NCBI GenBank assembly: GCA_021740025.1 | Contig: JAIPAN010000032.1 | Location: forward strand, 1-8,552 | Reading direction: 5' to 3' | Source: Sphingobacteriaceae bacterium | GTDB lineage: Bacteria > Bacteroidota > Bacteroidia > Sphingobacteriales > Sphingobacteriaceae | Length of the DNA stretch: 8,552 nucleotides | Part shown: positions 6,815-8,552 of the stretch, in pieces | Numbering within the stretch: position 1 is the first letter of the stretch | How the letters are laid out: the number at the start of each line of letters is the position of its first letter | Position numbers and translations under genes: made by a program | The notes under the pieces: generated by a model | The model's input: only the letters and a program-made list of their open reading frames with translations | What the model was told of the DNA's origin: nothing | Database searches by the model: none

Positions 6815-8203
6815 ATGAAAATAGTAAAACTCCTTGTTGCACTAGTAGTATTAAGTACTAGCACTTTTGCCCAATCGGCCGATTCTGTTTTTCTTCGTAA
6901 AATATACGATGAAGCTTTAGTAAACGGAAAAGCCTATCAAAATCTAAACTATTTATGCAAGCAAATTGGCCCCCGTTTAAGTGGCTCAGTACAGGCCCAA
7001 AAAGCGGTAGATTGGACCAAAAAACTGATGGAAAGCTATGGCTTTGACAGGGTGTATTTGCAAGAGGTGTTGGTGCCACACTGGGTACGAGGAGAAAAAG
7101 AAATAGGTAAAATTTTAGTGGGCAAAAAAGATCTAGTGGTTCCCATTGCTGCACTTGGCGGTTCGGTAGGTACACCAAAACAAGGCCTTACAGCCGAAAT
7201 AATTGAGTTACAAAGTTTAGCAGAGCTAAAAACATTGGGCGAAGATAAAATTAAAGGGAAAATAGTATTCTTCAATCGTGCATTTGACCCAAAACCCATT
7301 GAAACAGGCACCTCTTACGGTATGGCTGGCGACCAACGCCGAGCAGGCGCATCCGAAGCGGCCAAATATGGAGCGGTGGGTGTTATTGTCCGATCGCTAA
7401 CACATGCTATAGACGATTACCCACATACCGGTGCCATGAATTACGAGACCAATGGCATAAAAATTCCGGCTGCTGCCATTTCAACTAAAGGCGCAAACGA
7501 GCTGAGTAGATTACTAAAATTAAAATCGGCCGAGCCCGTAAAATTCTTTTTTAAACAAAACTGCGAAACCCTACCCGATGTGCTTTCCTATAATGTAATT
7601 GGAGAAATGAAAGGAAGCAGCAATCCCGATAAAATTATCAGCATTGGCGGCCATTTAGATTCATGGGATTTGGCCGAAGGCGCCCACGATGACGGCACCG
7701 GGGTCATGCAATCCATAGAGGTGTTGCGCATCCTAAAAAGCTTGGGTTATCAGCCTAAACACACCATCAGAGCCGTGCTTTTTATGAACGAAGAAAATGG
7801 CTTGCGTGGCGGACAGAAATATGCCGAAATAGCTAAAATTACCAGCGAAAAACATATCGTGGCCATGGAATCGGATGCTGGAGGATTTACCCCTCGTGGT
7901 TTTGGCATTGATGCCCCTGCCGATCTTTTCAAAAAAATAAAAGGCGATTGGGAAAAATTATTTGAACCCTACCAAACCGATCGACTTACATTAGGTGGTG
8001 GTGGTGCGGATATAGGCCCCCTAAAAACTGCCAGCCCAGGCATTGTACTCATTGGTTTTAAACCCGATTCGCAACGCTACTTTGATATTCACCATACCCC
8101 GAACGATGTGTTCGAAAATGTAAATAGAAGAGAGCTAGAATTGGGTGCCGCTGCCATGACCAGCCTCATTTACTTAATTGACCACAACGGATTGAAAAAC
8201 TAA
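6815..8203 (+). CDS. Secreted M28-family zinc peptidase (PGCP/carboxypeptidase Q-like)
   Basis: This 462-residue metallopeptidase is exported: residues 1-20 form a signal peptide with cleavage near TFAQ, and there is no lipobox cysteine. It probably trims peptides in the periplasm or outside the cell. A PA-like insert occupies about residues 105-245, with GAVGVIVRS at 186-194 typical of that fold. The M28 catalytic domain spans about 255-455. The co-catalytic zinc site is complete: H280 in GGHLDSWD, bridging D292 in AHDDGTG, E326 (general base) and E327 in MNEENGLRGG, D354 in ESDAGG, and H427 in IHHTPND. Spacings between these ligands resemble those of plasma glutamate carboxypeptidase (M28B). 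Aminopeptidase versus dipeptidase specificity cannot be read from the sequence. The gene starts 43 nt after recG and is followed after 2 nt by a transporter gene. Confidence 0.93.
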   Translation: MKIVKLLVALVVLSTSTFAQSADSVFLRKIYDEALVNGKAYQNLNYLCKQIGPRLSGSVQAQKAVDWTKKLMESYGFDRVYLQEVLVPHWVRGEKEIGKILVGKKDLVVPIAALGGSVGTPKQGLTAEIIELQSLAELKTLGEDKIKGKIVFFNRAFDPKPIETGTSYGMAGDQRRAGASEAAKYGAVGVIVRSLTHAIDDYPHTGAMNYETNGIKIPAAAISTKGANELSRLLKLKSAEPVKFFFKQNCETLPDVLSYNVIGEMKGSSNPDKIISIGGHLDSWDLAEGAHDDGTGVMQSIEVLRILKSLGYQPKHTIRAVLFMNEENGLRGGQKYAEIAKITSEKHIVAMESDAGGFTPRGFGIDAPADLFKKIKGDWEKLFEPYQTDRLTLGGGGADIGPLKTASPGIVLIGFKPDSQRYFDIHHTPNDVFENVNRRELELGAAAMTSLIYLIDHNGLKN

Positions 8204-8205
8204 TT

Positions 8206-8552
8206 GTGGCAAAATCCGACCCATATAGCGCCTTACGTTTCCCCGAATTTCGGGCTTATGTGGCCATGCGTTTCTTTCTAACTTTTGCCTATCAAATACA
8301 AGCGGTAATTATTGGTTGGCATATGTATCAGCTCACCAAAGATCCGCTTTCTTTGGGTTTAATTGGTTTAACAGAAGCCATCCCGGCCATTACCATTTCT
8401 TTATACGGAGGCTACTTAGCCGATAAATCGGATAAGAAAAAGCTATTGGCTTGGGTAATTGCCGCCATGACCATTTGCTCGGCAGTATTGCTATTGGTAA
8501 CCTCTCCAGTAATGGCTAGTTACTTAAGCAAACACGCCATTATTGCCACCAT
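8206..8552 (+). CDS. MFS transporter, N-terminal part (cut by window edge)
   Basis: The frame is open from GTG 8206 to the end of the window, giving 115 residues. Hydrophobic segments lie at about 21-41, 47-67 and 80-100, consistent with the first three helices of a 12-helix major facilitator. The loop between helices 2 and 3 carries the superfamily motif A (GGYLADKSDKKKL, 68-80). The opening SALRFPEFRAYVAMRF resembles EntS/MFS_3-type exporters, whose members often begin with a phrase of this kind before helix 1. The substrate is unknown. The GTG lies 2 nt after the M28 peptidase stop, so the two are very probably cotranscribed. A later in-frame ATG at 8266 would lose the conserved opening, so GTG is preferred. 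Confidence 0.85.
   Translation, partial: MAKSDPYSALRFPEFRAYVAMRFFLTFAYQIQAVIIGWHMYQLTKDPLSLGLIGLTEAIPAITISLYGGYLADKSDKKKLLAWVIAAMTICSAVLLLVTSPVMASYLSKHAIIAT

Overview
The window looks like ordinary chromosomal DNA from a member of the Bacteroidota. The evidence is an AT-leaning base composition, start codons mostly without Shine-Dalgarno sequences, a near-consensus Bacteroidota promoter (TTG, 19 nt, TAnnTTTG) before the outer-membrane protein gene, an OmpA-family protein with thrombospondin type-3 calcium repeats, and a small membrane protein of a type I associate with this phylum. I cannot name the genus from the sequence alone. I found no mobile element, CRISPR array, tRNA or rRNA.

Layout. 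Positions 1-381 are the 3' end of a MeaB/ArgK-type GTPase gene on the + strand. It runs tail to tail into a Xaa-Pro aminopeptidase gene (pepP type) on the - strand at 368-1657, and the two coding ends overlap by 14 bp. A 157-bp divergent intergenic region (1658-1814) holds a strong candidate promoter for the rightward gene and a weaker overlapping one for pepP. An OmpA-family outer-membrane protein gene (1815-3155) follows and is closed by a clear intrinsic terminator (3178-3212).

After the terminator, six genes lie in a tight rightward series. They encode a 46-residue membrane protein (3231-3371), a RidA-type enamine/imine deaminase (3368-3748, sharing ATGA with the previous stop), a RarD/EamA-type transporter (3748-4662, sharing one base with the ridA stop), the RecG helicase (4672-6771), a secreted M28 metallopeptidase (6815-8203), and an MFS transporter cut by the window edge (8206 onward). 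Gaps are -4, -1, +9, +43 and +2 nt. This suggests one operon, or two if the 43-nt gap before the M28 gene carries its own promoter.

The functions are mixed: removal of reactive metabolites, transport, replication-fork repair, and peptide degradation outside the cytoplasm. I see no sign of a dedicated new multi-gene system. The points most worth checking are the small overlapping membrane-protein gene, the divergent promoter arrangement, the missing aspartate in the OmpA peptidoglycan-binding loop, and the start codon of the RarD-like gene.
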